Shown: in pieces, positions 33,850 to 42,894 of the stretch
Position numbering within the stretch: position 1 is the first letter of the stretch
Layout: the number at the start of each line of letters is the position of its first letter
NCBI GenBank assembly: GCA_036384915.1
Contig: DASVLJ010000072.1
Coordinates: 1-47,393, forward strand
Direction of reading: 5' to 3'
DNA from: PKWO01 sp036384915
GTDB taxonomy: Bacteria > Pseudomonadota > Gammaproteobacteria > Burkholderiales > Burkholderiaceae_D
Length of the DNA stretch: 47,393 bases
Notes under the pieces: model-generated
Seen by the model: only the letters and a program-made list of their open reading frames with translations
What the model was told of the DNA's origin: nothing
The model's database searches: none
Made by a program: the position numbers and the translations under genes

Positions 33850-34608
33850 ATGAATTCCACAGCCGAACATGCTCTGACCAAGGTGCCGCAAGTTACCTTG
33901 GGTTTCTGGCTGATCAAAATTGCCGCCACGACCCTCGGTGAAACCGGTGGAGACATGGTCTCCATGTCCATGAATCTCGGCTATCTGCTCAGCACTCTGA
34001 TTTTCGCCGTCATTTTCGTCGCCTTCGTGATTGCCCAGACGAAGGCCGAAAAATTTCATCCCATACTATATTGGGCCACCATCATCGCCACCACCACGGT
34101 AGGCACGACCCTGGCCGATTTTGCCGACCGCTCGCTCGGCATCGGTTATGCCGGCGGTTCGACGCTGTTGCTGGTGCTGCTGGCCGTTTCGCTGTTCACA
34201 TGGCATCGCGTCATGGGCTCGGTGTCGATCGATACGGTGGCCACGCCGAAGGCAGAAGCGTTTTATTGGACCACGATCATGTTTTCCCAGACCCTGGGTA
34301 CGGCCCTGGGCGACTGGACGGCCGATACCGAAGGCTTGGGCTATACCGGCGCCGCCATCCTGTTCGGTACGGCGCTGGCCCTGATCGCGGCGGCATATTA
34401 CTGGACAAAAATTTCGCACGTCGCGCTGTTCTGGGCCGCCTTCATTCTCACGCGCCCGCTTGGTGCCGTTTTGGGTGATTTCTTCGACAAGCCGCATGCA
34501 GACGGTGGCCTGGAATTGAGCCGCTACGTAGCGTCGGGCGTGCTGTTCGCGATGATTGCGATCTTCATGCTGGTGTTTCCGCAACGCGCGGCAAGCAAGG
34601 GGCATTGA
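33850..34608 (+). CDS. Uncharacterised membrane protein with fourfold internal repeat (COG4705-like)
   Basis: The 252-residue membrane protein is built of four units, each carrying a W followed 15 residues later by an Asp in a TLGxxxGD-type motif: W20/D35 (TLGETGGD), W75/D90 (TVGTTLAD), W140/D155 (TLGTALGD) and W195/D210 (PLGAVLGD). Unit spacing is 55, 65 and 55 residues. It matches what I know as the COG4705 membrane proteins, whose role is not established. The regular acidic residues in the membrane suggest ion or small-ligand transport, which is inference. The start at 33850 follows GGAGA at 33841-33845. Confidence 0.85.
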   Translation: MNSTAEHALTKVPQVTLGFWLIKIAATTLGETGGDMVSMSMNLGYLLSTLIFAVIFVAFVIAQTKAEKFHPILYWATIIATTTVGTTLADFADRSLGIGYAGGSTLLLVLLAVSLFTWHRVMGSVSIDTVATPKAEAFYWTTIMFSQTLGTALGDWTADTEGLGYTGAAILFGTALALIAAAYYWTKISHVALFWAAFILTRPLGAVLGDFFDKPHADGGLELSRYVASGVLFAMIAIFMLVFPQRAASKGH

Positions 34609-34630
34609 CGCCAACGCAGCTTTTGGCGGG

Positions 34631-35383
34631 CTAGAAGCGCAGTTGCAAGCCCAGATAGCTGAGGAAGTTGTTTTTCTCGGACAGCGTGTTATGCAAATCG
34701 CGTCCCGCCGAGACCAGGAGCGTGATGTTCTCCGACCAATCCCAGCGCGTCCCGAAGTTGGCGATCAATTCCCGCTGCGCGGAATTCACGGCCTTCTCGT
34801 CATGCAATTCAGCCATGACCTCAAAGCCCTTTCTCACCTCGTGCGTCAACACCAGGCCGGCAATCCAGCTGTCGCCCTGGCCCGCGGGCCGTATCCAGCG
34901 GCCCGCTTCGAGGTTGATGTCGCCGCCAGCGAATCCATGGACGAATTCGAGCGGCAGCAGAGTGGCCGTGCCCGGCGCGGCCAGGCCGCGATGCGCCGCC
35001 GAGGTCGAGGGCGCAAACTGGAGTTGCGGATAAGTGGAAATCTGCCAGCCGTCCTCGCCAGCATCATAGAAACGCCACCTGACGCCGAACAAGCCGTTGC
35101 CAAGGCCGCTTTGCGTACCGGAGGGATCGTTTTGGCGGATCAGGGGCATCTGCAGCTTGAGCTGTGTCCGCTCTCCTATGCCGTAGTTGAGGTCGATCAG
35201 TGGCAACTGGTAGGTGTCAGCCGAATCGGCATGAAACGACAGCGTCGCGAGATTGATTTCCCAGTGCCCATCCCCAGGCGTGCCCGTATCGTCGGTGAAC
35301 ATGGGCGGACCGCCCGAGGCCCAGGCGGCAGAACCGTGCAGCAGTGCGGCGGCTAGCGCCGCATGCACCCGCTTTCCCGTCAT
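34631..35383 (-). CDS. Outer-membrane beta-barrel-like protein (phenol-pathway MetA type)
   Basis: The 250-residue protein has a signal peptide (MTGKRVHAALAAALLHGSAAWA) and alternating beta strands, ending in a C-terminal Phe (YLGLQLRF) as in outer-membrane barrels. Patterns such as DDTGTPGDGHWEINLA and YGIGERTQLKLQMPL resemble the putative transporters once named MetA of phenol degradation. Its start overlaps the stop of the propeller gene (ATGA at 35380-35383), so the two are co-translated. It is the last gene of the two-component operon. The substrate is unknown. Confidence 0.75.
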   Translation of the reverse strand: MTGKRVHAALAAALLHGSAAWASGGPPMFTDDTGTPGDGHWEINLATLSFHADSADTYQLPLIDLNYGIGERTQLKLQMPLIRQNDPSGTQSGLGNGLFGVRWRFYDAGEDGWQISTYPQLQFAPSTSAAHRGLAAPGTATLLPLEFVHGFAGGDINLEAGRWIRPAGQGDSWIAGLVLTHEVRKGFEVMAELHDEKAVNSAQRELIANFGTRWDWSENITLLVSAGRDLHNTLSEKNNFLSYLGLQLRF

Positions 35384-36393
35384 TGGCGTTCCAGAACCAG
35401 GATGCGGAATGTGCCGGGGATGCCTTGGCGCCGTTCGCCGGCCTGAGCCGGCTTGTAGTCGGCAACGGGCAGATACAGCCTGTGCGTGACGGGGTCGGCA
35501 GCGATGGTGCGTGCGCCGGGAGCGGTAGGTATCGTAGCCTGTACCTGGAACTGGCCCGAGGCGTCTTCGCCCGCGACGGTGATGGTGCCGTCGGCGCCAT
35601 TGGCGGAGAACGCCTGGCCGTCTAGCCAGACCGCACCGTCCGGGCCGGCGCCGATGGGGACCTGTGCCAGGCGCTTGCCGTCGCCGGTACTAACGATCAT
35701 CATCTTGTTGTCGCACACCGAGTACAAGCGTTCATTGCTATCCATGGCGAGGCCGCTCGGCCCGTCGCAGGGCTTGAGACTGTTGCGGTGCCCGATCTTC
35801 AGCGCGACGGGGTCGAGCACGGCCAGCTCGCCGGTATCTTCCACGTTCAGGTAGACCTTGCCGTCGCGGCCCGCCAAGGCATATTCGGGCCTGCCGCCAA
35901 TGGCAACCGTGCCGGCGACAGTGCCGGATTTGGCATCGATCACGGTCGCATCCTTGGAACGGCCGTTGAAGGTGACGACGCGGCTGCCCGCTGCGGCGTA
36001 CACGATAGCGTCCGGCCCGATGCCGACCTTGATCGTGTTGCGCGTCTTCAAGGTCGCCAGATCGAAGACGGTGATGCTATTGCTCTTGCCGTTGCTGGTG
36101 AAGCCCAGGCCGAGGTCGCTCGCGACGGCAATGCCATGCACGCCTTCCGTGTCGGCAATGGTGCCGATCACCTTTTCGCTTTGCAGATCGATCACCTCGG
36201 TTTGCGTGCCATGCGAGACGTAGAGCCGGTGGGCGGCGCTGTCGAGCGCGACATAGTCCCAGCGCGCCTCGCCGCCGACGGCGATGCTGTGCGTAACTTT
36301 GTAGCTTGGTATGGCGGCTGGTGCCGCAGCCAGTGTGTTGCCCATTGCGGCGGCTAAGGGCAGGGCCAGCAAGGCCGCAAGTACGATTTTCAT
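35380..36393 (-). CDS. Periplasmic YVTN/YncE-like beta-propeller protein
   Basis: The 337-residue protein has a signal peptide (MKIVLAALLALPLAAAMGNTLAA) and repeated propeller blades, for example RLYVSHGTQTEVIDLQSEKVIGTIADTEGVHGIAV, SITVFDLATLKTRNTIKVG and DATVIDAKSGTVAGTVAIGG. YncE-like propellers are periplasmic and often tied to metal or TonB-linked uptake, but the role here is unknown. It lies 12 bp after the histidine kinase gene on the same strand, so it is probably part of that operon and under its control. Confidence 0.85.
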   Translation of the reverse strand: MKIVLAALLALPLAAAMGNTLAAAPAAIPSYKVTHSIAVGGEARWDYVALDSAAHRLYVSHGTQTEVIDLQSEKVIGTIADTEGVHGIAVASDLGLGFTSNGKSNSITVFDLATLKTRNTIKVGIGPDAIVYAAAGSRVVTFNGRSKDATVIDAKSGTVAGTVAIGGRPEYALAGRDGKVYLNVEDTGELAVLDPVALKIGHRNSLKPCDGPSGLAMDSNERLYSVCDNKMMIVSTGDGKRLAQVPIGAGPDGAVWLDGQAFSANGADGTITVAGEDASGQFQVQATIPTAPGARTIAADPVTHRLYLPVADYKPAQAGERRQGIPGTFRILVLERQ

Positions 36394-36405
36394 GAGTAGC
36401 CCTTT

Positions 36406-37749
36406 CTACGAGTGGCTGGCCAGCGGCAGCCAGACACGCACCAGCGTGCCGCCGCCGTTGGCTCCGGAAATGGAAACCTTGCCTGCCAGCTTGCCGACGA
36501 TATTCTTGACGATGGACAGCCCCAGGCCCGAACCGCTTTCGCCGGTTCCCGTGACGCGGTAGAACGGATCGAATACCTTAGCGCGTTCCGCGTCCGGTAT
36601 GCCGGGGCCGTTGTCGCTGACTTCGATGACGGCCCAGGAGGCATCGAGCGACAAGCCGACGTCGACCTTGCTGCCCGGTGCGCAATAGCGGACGGCATTA
36701 TCGGCCAGGTTGCGCAGCACGGTGGCCAGCTCCACCGGATCGCCCTTGACCTTGAGCTCGCAGGCTTGCGCCACGCCGAGGTCGATATTCTTTGCTTCGG
36801 CCAGCGGCAGGATTTCCTCGAACACTTCGCGCACAATGGCCTGCAGATCGATATCGTGCGGTTCGGCGCGCGGCGCGAGCTGGGTACGCGCCATCAGCAG
36901 CAACTGGCTGACCAATGCGCGGGCGCGCAGCAGGCCGGCCTGCATCGCTTCGAGCCGGCTGCGCGCCTCCCGAGGCAGGTCGTGGACCGCCAGGTTCTCC
37001 GCCTGCAGCGAGAGTGCCGTCAAGGGTGAGCGCAGTTCGTGCGCGGCATCGGCAACGAAGCGGCGCTGCTGCTCCATGGCCGTGCCCAGGCGAGCCAGCA
37101 TCTGGTTGATCGATTTGACGAAGGGTGTGATTTCGCTGGGCAAACCGCGCTCATCGAGCGGGACGAGGTCGTTCGGATTGCGTCCGTCGATTTCCGCGGC
37201 CAGCTTGATCATCGGCGCCAGCATGACACGTAACAGGATGATGATCGCGGCGACAGTGATCGGGATCAGGATGATCAAGGGCATGACGGTGCGCCAGGCG
37301 GCATGGCGCGCGATCTCGTTGCGCAGCGATTCGCGCTGGGCAACGGCCAGGCGTTTGCCGTTCTTGAGCTCGCTGACGAAGACGCGCCACGTCTTGGCGT
37401 CGGGAATCTTGTAGGACTGCATGCCGAGCGGCAGGTCTTGCGGAAACGCCACGCCGGCTTCGGTGCTGTGCGCGGCACCGGGCGGCCGGCCGTCGAGGAT
37501 CTGGATCGCGATATGCGCTTCCTTGTCCACGATGCCGACCCGCACGATGGGATCGGTCTGCTCCAGGTCGATGCGCTTGGCGTCGATCATGGCGGAAATT
37601 TCGCGCAACTGGTCGTCCTGCAGTTCGTAGGCGTCGTGGAAGGCCGATTGATAGCCGATGGTGCCGCCGATGGCCGTCGCGACCGCAATGATCAGCGACA
37701 GCGAAAGCGCAAGGCGGAATTGCAGCGAATCCGTGAGCAAATTCGTCAT
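36406..37749 (-). CDS. Two-component sensor histidine kinase (QseC/TctE-like)
   Basis: The 447-residue kinase has two membrane segments (about 12-33 and 155-175) flanking a periplasmic sensor region of about 120 residues. A HAMP-like linker follows, then the H-box FVADAAHELRSPLTALSLQAENL with phosphoacceptor H237, the N-box RNLADNAVRY, G1 DNGPGIPD and G2 GSGLGLSIV. This matches the QseC/TctE group. Its start overlaps the regulator stop by ATGA (37746-37749). The sensed signal is unknown. Neighbours suggest control of the adjacent TonB uptake system. Confidence 0.94.
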   Translation of the reverse strand: MTNLLTDSLQFRLALSLSLIIAVATAIGGTIGYQSAFHDAYELQDDQLREISAMIDAKRIDLEQTDPIVRVGIVDKEAHIAIQILDGRPPGAAHSTEAGVAFPQDLPLGMQSYKIPDAKTWRVFVSELKNGKRLAVAQRESLRNEIARHAAWRTVMPLIILIPITVAAIIILLRVMLAPMIKLAAEIDGRNPNDLVPLDERGLPSEITPFVKSINQMLARLGTAMEQQRRFVADAAHELRSPLTALSLQAENLAVHDLPREARSRLEAMQAGLLRARALVSQLLLMARTQLAPRAEPHDIDLQAIVREVFEEILPLAEAKNIDLGVAQACELKVKGDPVELATVLRNLADNAVRYCAPGSKVDVGLSLDASWAVIEVSDNGPGIPDAERAKVFDPFYRVTGTGESGSGLGLSIVKNIVGKLAGKVSISGANGGGTLVRVWLPLASHS

Positions 37750-38408
37750 TGGCCTTTGCTTACCATCCATCCCAACCCCCTGACGTTCTTGATGGCATCG
37801 GCGCCGAGCTTCTTGCGCAAGCCATGGATGAGAAATTCGACCGCGTTGCTTTCGACTTCATGATGCCAGCCGTAGATGCGGTCTTCCAGGTCCTGGCGCG
37901 ACAAGATCGCCCCCGGCCGTATCAGCAAGGCTTCGATCAGCGCGAACTCGCGGCTGGACAGGCGCATGCTCTTGCCTTCGACGCTGATCTCGCGCGTGGT
38001 CAAGTCGAGCGACAGGGTGCCGTTGCCCAGTGTCGAGGCGGCATGGCCGTTGCGCCGGCGCACCACGGCGCGCATGCGCGCCAGCAGCTCGGTCATGTCG
38101 AAGGGCTTCAGCAGGTAATCGTCGGCGCCGAGATCGAGCCCCATGACGCGGCTCTCAAGCGCGTCGCGCGCCGAAACGACCAGGACCGGGATGGCGTTGC
38201 CGCTGCCGCGCAGCTTGCGCAATATTTCGATGCCGTCGCATCCGGGCAACCCGAGATCGAGCAGCAGGGCATCGTAATGCTGGGTTTGCGCCGCGGTGAG
38301 GGCGGAGACGCCGTCATGCGTCCAGTCGACGCTGTGGCCGGCATTGCGCAAGGCATATTCCATGGCGTTGCCGATCATCTTGTCGTCTTCTACGAGTAAC
38401 ACTTTCAT
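37746..38408 (-). CDS. OmpR-family response regulator
   Basis: The 220-residue regulator has a receiver domain with acidic pair E7-D8-D9, phosphoacceptor D51 (LLLDLGLPG) and Lys in DDYLLKPFD, followed by a winged-helix DNA-binding domain (LSSREFALIEALLIRPGAILSRQDLEDRIYG... VEFLIHGLRKKLG). It is of the QseB/TctD type. The start at 38408 (MKVLLVEDD) is chosen over 38465, which precedes the receiver fold. It is divergent from the TonB-dependent receptor; palindromes in the shared intergenic region are candidate binding sites. Confidence 0.94.
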   Translation of the reverse strand: MKVLLVEDDKMIGNAMEYALRNAGHSVDWTHDGVSALTAAQTQHYDALLLDLGLPGCDGIEILRKLRGSGNAIPVLVVSARDALESRVMGLDLGADDYLLKPFDMTELLARMRAVVRRRNGHAASTLGNGTLSLDLTTREISVEGKSMRLSSREFALIEALLIRPGAILSRQDLEDRIYGWHHEVESNAVEFLIHGLRKKLGADAIKNVRGLGWMVSKGQ

Positions 38409-38513
38409 GTTCGTGCAATGGTCCTGCGTAAGAATTTTCCGATGTCTGCGCAGGCCCGCCGGCAATTATCCATATAGGCGGGTAAATCCATGCGCATGCG
38501 ATTTTAGGGCCGG

Positions 38514-38639
38514 ATTCTTAGCCAAGAATTAGATTTTAAAGATTTCACGGAACTGAAATATACCGTTGTCGCATGGTCACAAGCGAGCAAATTTTTTTTT
38601 CGTGGCATCACCTGTCAATGCTGACAGTCTATGTCATAG
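38514..38639. promoter_or_regulatory. Divergent control region with three palindromes
   Basis: The 351-base gap between the response regulator and the TonB-dependent receptor has three perfect inverted repeats: ATTCTT-AGCC-AAGAAT (38514-38529), CTGTCA-ATGC-TGACAG (38612-38627) and CTATG-T-CATAG (38629-38639). A TTGACA occurs at 38709-38714, but I could not pair it with a good -10 at normal spacing. The first two repeats share the same 6-4-6 geometry, so they may bind a dimeric regulator such as the adjacent OmpR-type protein. Function is inferred. Confidence 0.45.
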
Positions 38640-38759
38640 GGGAAACCCGACAAGCGCGCCTCAGTCTGCCGGGCTTTGTCATCGCGCCGAAATATTTTCG
38701 TCACGAGATTGACATATTCGCTCCCTAGGATACCGGTTTTTTCCAACCCGGAGCCCTAG

Positions 38760-41030
38760 ATGAAAGCGTTAGCGAAGAAGCCCGTAACCAGGAACGTCCT
38801 GCGAGCATTGTCAGCCGTGTGCATGGCGTCGTCGATTTTCGCACCGGATTTCGCGCAAGCGCAGCAAGCTACCGACCTCGGCACGGTCAGCGGCTCGGGC
38901 AATGGCGCCAGTGCACCGGTGCCGGCCGCGGCCAAAGTCGCCGTTTCGCAAGGTTCGCTCGATGCGCGTTCGGCGCAGTCGATCGTCAGTGACGACTATG
39001 TGCGCAATTTCACCACGCCGGAAGCCGACTTCAGCCAGGTGTTCGAGATTACCCCGGGGGCCTTCTCTTTCAGCCCGAACGGCGTGGGCAACGGCAATGC
39101 CTCAACGACCGTGCGCGGCTTGAATGACAGCCAATATCTGATCACCTACGACGGCATCCCGTTCAACGACACCAACGGCGTAAGCCATCACTCCTACGTA
39201 TTTTTCCCCGGCATGGCCATCGGCGGCGCCGTGATCGACCGCAGCCCCGGTTCGGCCGCCACTATCGGCCAGGCCACTTTCGGCGGTTCGCTGAATCTGC
39301 TGTCGCGCAACCTCGAACCAAGCCGGCGCTTCTCGCTGACCGGGTCCTACGGCTCCTGGGACACCAGGCTCGGCATCGCCGAATATGAAAGCGGCCAGAT
39401 CGGTCCGGAAGGCCGTTCCAACCTGCTGGTCAACGTTCAGCAGATGAACTCGAACGGTTACATGACGCTCGACTCGCAAGACCGCCAGGCCTTGTCGCTC
39501 AAGTATCAATACATCGTGTCCCCATCGACCGTGGTGACCTTCGTCGAGTCTTACATGGACGTGCGCAACAGCCAGCTCGATGCCGGCGCGCCGACGCGCG
39601 CCCAGATCGCCCTGTACGGCGACAACTACCTCAACGACAACAATCCAGCCGACTCGAACTTCTGGGGCTACAACAAGTACAACGTACAGACCAATTTCCA
39701 GTACGTCGGCGTCAAGTCCGACCTGGGCAACGGCTGGAAGCTCGATGACAAGCTATACAACTACGGCTATATCAATCACCAGAATATCGGCGGCAATCCT
39801 GTGACCACCGGCACGGTAGCAGCGCAAGACACCGCCGTCGACAAGCTCAACGAATATCACACCACGGGCAATCTGCTGCGCGTCACGGACGATATCTCCA
39901 TGGGCACCTTCCGTACCGGCTTGTGGACCGAATACGCCAACAGCAACCGTCATCAGTTCCCATCCAACGAACTGACCGGATGGATTGACGCGCCGGCGCC
40001 GAATTTCAGCGAAACCTATGGCACGACCACGGTCCAGCCCTATGCCGAGTTCGAGTTCAAGGTCAATGACGACTTGAAGATCACGCCCGGCCTGAAGTAT
40101 GCCTACTACCACCAGGATTACAATCACCTGCAATCCCTGAAGAAGACCGGCCCGCTGGGCGGCACGATCAGCAAGAGTGCCGACTCGATCACGGGCGGCC
40201 TGCCCAGCGTCAACCAGTATGTCAGCTACAACGACTGGATGCCTTCCATCGATGCGCACTACTTCATCCAGAATAACTGGGCCGCCTATGCGCAATATGC
40301 CGAAGGCGACCTGATTCCGCCGACTTCCGTGTTCGATGCGAAGATCGCCGTTGCCAACGGCGCGCCGCTGCCCGCGGTGGCGCAGGAGCCCAAGGCGCAA
40401 AAGTCGCACACCTTCCAGATCGGCACCGACTACAAATCCGACAGTCTTGCCTTCGACGCCAACCTGTTCCACGTCAAGCTCGACAATAGCTATAGCTGCG
40501 GCGTCGACCCGACCGACATCACGACCACGATCTGCGTGGCTGCCGGCAGCGAAATTACGCAAGGCGTGGAAGTCGAAGGCACTTTCCTGGTCGGCGGCGG
40601 CTTCTCGATCTATGCCAACGGCACGCTGGGCACGACCAAGTACCGGGGCGGTTCGCTCGACGGCAAGTGGGCTGCCGGCGCACCGGGCAATACCGAAACC
40701 CTGGGCTTGATCTACAAGGACGGCCCGTGGAATGCCGCACTCTACACCAAGCGTGTCGGCAAGGTCTACAACGACGGTGAGAATCCCGGCGACAACGCCT
40801 ACCTTATCGATCCGGTGACCTTGACCAACCTGTTCGCCAACTACAGCTTCAAGATTCCGGGCAACTTCGCCAAGCAAGGCAAGCTGCAGTTTGCCGTGAA
40901 CAATCTGTTCGACAGCCATGCCGTGACGGGTATTTCCGGCTCGGCTTCGTCGGCCAACCCCTCGCAGCAGGATTACATTTCGGAATTGCCAGGCCGCAGT
41001 GCCACTCTGACATTGACCTTGGACTTCTAA
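38760..41030 (+). CDS. TonB-dependent outer-membrane receptor
   Basis: The 756-residue receptor has a signal peptide (cleavage near FAQA), a TonB-box-like DLGTVSGSG, a plug domain (ITPGAFSFSPNG..., TTVRGLNDSQYLITYDGIPFNDTNG, ATFGGSLNLLSR) and a 22-strand-type barrel ending in LTLTLDF with a terminal Phe. No N-terminal signalling (STN) domain is present, so it is not an anti-sigma-type receptor. It leads an operon with its own exbB, exbD, tonB and a metallophosphoesterase. The substrate may be a phosphorylated compound or metal complex (inference from neighbours). Confidence 0.92.
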   Translation: MKALAKKPVTRNVLRALSAVCMASSIFAPDFAQAQQATDLGTVSGSGNGASAPVPAAAKVAVSQGSLDARSAQSIVSDDYVRNFTTPEADFSQVFEITPGAFSFSPNGVGNGNASTTVRGLNDSQYLITYDGIPFNDTNGVSHHSYVFFPGMAIGGAVIDRSPGSAATIGQATFGGSLNLLSRNLEPSRRFSLTGSYGSWDTRLGIAEYESGQIGPEGRSNLLVNVQQMNSNGYMTLDSQDRQALSLKYQYIVSPSTVVTFVESYMDVRNSQLDAGAPTRAQIALYGDNYLNDNNPADSNFWGYNKYNVQTNFQYVGVKSDLGNGWKLDDKLYNYGYINHQNIGGNPVTTGTVAAQDTAVDKLNEYHTTGNLLRVTDDISMGTFRTGLWTEYANSNRHQFPSNELTGWIDAPAPNFSETYGTTTVQPYAEFEFKVNDDLKITPGLKYAYYHQDYNHLQSLKKTGPLGGTISKSADSITGGLPSVNQYVSYNDWMPSIDAHYFIQNNWAAYAQYAEGDLIPPTSVFDAKIAVANGAPLPAVAQEPKAQKSHTFQIGTDYKSDSLAFDANLFHVKLDNSYSCGVDPTDITTTICVAAGSEITQGVEVEGTFLVGGGFSIYANGTLGTTKYRGGSLDGKWAAGAPGNTETLGLIYKDGPWNAALYTKRVGKVYNDGENPGDNAYLIDPVTLTNLFANYSFKIPGNFAKQGKLQFAVNNLFDSHAVTGISGSASSANPSQQDYISELPGRSATLTLTLDF

Positions 41031-41059
41031 GTTGAGCGTCAATTTTTTTTGAAAACCCC

Positions 41060-41079
41060 GGGGGAACTTCGGTTCCCCC
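41060..41079 (+). other. Intercistronic UUCG hairpin
   Basis: GGGGGAAC (41060-41067), TTCG (41068-41071) and GTTCCCCC (41072-41079) make an 8-bp perfect stem closed by a very stable UUCG tetraloop. The following sequence is ATTTGAATTTT, a poor T-tract. Placed between receptor and exbB, it probably protects the receptor mRNA or causes partial termination, giving more receptor than ExbB. Confidence 0.6.
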
Positions 41080-41098
41080 ATTTGAATTTTGGAACATC

Positions 41099-41776
41099 AT
41101 GGATATCTCTCATCTTCTCGAACTGGCGAACGATTCCGGCGGCACGCTTTACTTTATGCTGGTACTGCTCCTGGTGGCGCTGACCGTCATCATCGAGCGC
41201 ACGCGCTATCTTTCCTTCATGGAAAAGGGCGGCGCTTCACTGATCGCCATGCTCAAGAAGGACGGCCGCAACGAAGATTTCGAACTCAAGGGCAAGCTGG
41301 CGCAATTGCCGCATGCGCGCCTGTTCGACGTGCTGCACAATGAACCGGCCAGCGTCAACCGCGACACCTTCGACGGCCACCTCGAAGAAGCGATCATGCA
41401 CGAAGTGCCCGTGCTCGACCGCTCGCTGTGGATTCTCGACACCGTCATCACGCTGGCTCCGCTGCTGGGCCTGTTCGGCACCATCATTGGGATGTTCAAT
41501 GCCTTCCACGTGTTGGGCGACGTGCAGAACGGCGCGGCCCAGGTCACGGGCGGCATCGCCGAAGCCTTGATCGCCACTGCGTCGGGCTTGCTGATCGCCA
41601 TCGTCGGCCTGGTGTTTTTCAATGCATTGCATACGCGCGTGCGCACTGTGCTGCACCAGATGGAAACGATCAAGATCATGCTGGTCAACCGGCACGACCG
41701 CATGCACGGCAGCCATGGCGGCAATAGCGATAGCCGCGGCGCGGTGGAACTCGTGCGCAGTTCCGCGAGGGCGTAA
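41099..41776 (+). CDS. exbB: ExbB/TolQ-family proton channel
   Basis: The 225-residue inner-membrane protein has three hydrophobic segments: about residues 18-35, 113-135 and 153-177. The conserved stretch LDTVITLAPLLGLFGTIIGMFNAF is followed by GGIAEALIATASGLLIAIVGLVFFN. This is the MotA/TolQ/ExbB domain. With ExbD and TonB it turns the proton gradient into energy for the receptor encoded upstream. Its location suggests a dedicated, substrate-specific energy module. Confidence 0.93.
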   Translation: MDISHLLELANDSGGTLYFMLVLLLVALTVIIERTRYLSFMEKGGASLIAMLKKDGRNEDFELKGKLAQLPHARLFDVLHNEPASVNRDTFDGHLEEAIMHEVPVLDRSLWILDTVITLAPLLGLFGTIIGMFNAFHVLGDVQNGAAQVTGGIAEALIATASGLLIAIVGLVFFNALHTRVRTVLHQMETIKIMLVNRHDRMHGSHGGNSDSRGAVELVRSSARA

Positions 41777-41778
41777 GC

Positions 41779-42171
41779 ATGCGTTATCTGGAAACAAAAA
41801 AGGCGCGCATCGAAATCATTCCGATGATCGACATCATGCTGTTCCTGCTGGTGTTCTTCGCCATGCTGACCTTGCGCATGATCCCGACTTCGGGCCACGT
41901 CACCAAGCTGCCGACCAGTTCGACGGCGGCTACCATTCCGCCGCCCAAGCTGCTTGTCGAAATCAGCAACGACGGCTCGGTGCTGGTGGAAAACCAGGCG
42001 CTGACGACGGCGCAATTGACCGAGATGCTGCGCCGCCGCGGCAGCGCCAGGCTTGCGGTCACCGTGGCCGGCAACGACACGGCTTCGCTGCAGCAGGTGA
42101 TGAGCGTGATCGATGCCATCAAGGCCGGCGGCGCGACCGAGATCGCGCTCGCCACGCGCAATCGGAAGTAG
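41779..42171 (+). CDS. exbD: ExbD-family biopolymer transport protein
   Basis: The 130-residue protein has a single N-terminal membrane helix after a short cytoplasmic lead (KKARIEIIPMIDIMLFLLVFFAML). It contains the essential Asp of the IDIM motif at D22 on the helix face. A small periplasmic domain with VEISNDGSVLVENQ and a C-terminal GATEIALATR follows. It begins 2 bp after exbB, and the pair forms the proton channel. Confidence 0.93.
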   Translation: MRYLETKKARIEIIPMIDIMLFLLVFFAMLTLRMIPTSGHVTKLPTSSTAATIPPPKLLVEISNDGSVLVENQALTTAQLTEMLRRRGSARLAVTVAGNDTASLQQVMSVIDAIKAGGATEIALATRNRK

Positions 42172-42180
42172 GACGGGACG

Positions 42181-42864
42181 ATGGCAGATACCACGCGCCG
42201 ATCCACACGGGGGCATGCGCTGCAGGCGTTCGGCATGGCGGCCTTGATCGAGGGCGGCATCGTTGCCGTCGCCGTGACGCTGCTGGCCGGAGCCTTGTCG
42301 CACAAGCCGGCTCCCGAACCGGTGGCGATAACGCTGGCAGACGACCCGCCGCCGGAAAAAAAGGAAGAGCCCAAGCCCGAACCGCCGCTGCCGGTTCCGC
42401 AGCCCAGGCTGAAAACACCGGTCAAGCCGGCCGAGCACAAGCCGCAGCCGGCACCCGAGGCGGAGGCGCCGCCACCGGCGCAAGCGCCGTCGCCCGTTGC
42501 GGCCATACCGAATGCGTTCTCCGAACCGGTGCCGCTTCCGCCGCCGCCACCTGCACCACCCGCAACCGGCCATCCCGATCTGCAAGCGACTTACGACGCC
42601 AAGGTCAAGGGCGCGGTCAACGCCTGGCACAACGCGCATTACCCGCCGGCCGCGTCGACCATGCATTTCGCGGGCAAGACCCAGGTCGAGTTTCACCTGC
42701 GCGACGGTGTCGTCAGCGGTGTGCGCGTCCTGGCTACTTGTGGTGTCGGCTTGTTCGACCAGTCTTCGCTAGCTGCGGTGCAGGGGGCAAGCTATCCGGA
42801 AGCGCCGGCGGAATTGCACGGGCATGATAATCTGTATCAAATCTGGGTCGAATACCGCAATTAG
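42181..42864 (+). CDS. tonB: TonB-like energy transducer
   Basis: The 227-residue protein has one N-terminal membrane helix (about residues 14-40) and a long proline- and lysine/glutamate-rich spacer (PPPEKKEEPKPEPPLPVPQ..., PPPPPAPPATG) that spans the periplasm. The C-terminal TonB fold includes YPPAASTMHFAGKTQVEFHLRDGVVSGVRVLATCGVGLFDQSSLAAV. It links the ExbBD channel to the receptor encoded at 38760. The spacing from exbD is 9 bp. Confidence 0.92.
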   Translation: MADTTRRSTRGHALQAFGMAALIEGGIVAVAVTLLAGALSHKPAPEPVAITLADDPPPEKKEEPKPEPPLPVPQPRLKTPVKPAEHKPQPAPEAEAPPPAQAPSPVAAIPNAFSEPVPLPPPPPAPPATGHPDLQATYDAKVKGAVNAWHNAHYPPAASTMHFAGKTQVEFHLRDGVVSGVRVLATCGVGLFDQSSLAAVQGASYPEAPAELHGHDNLYQIWVEYRN

Positions 42865-42894
42865 ACTCGCCCATTTCTCACGGAGAGGAACAAG

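Noticed and set aside
38612..38639. Pho box upstream of the TonB-dependent receptor
   Set aside because: CTGTCA and TGTCAT occur, but their spacing (19 bp) does not fit the 11-bp periodicity of PhoB sites; the inverted-repeat reading fits better.
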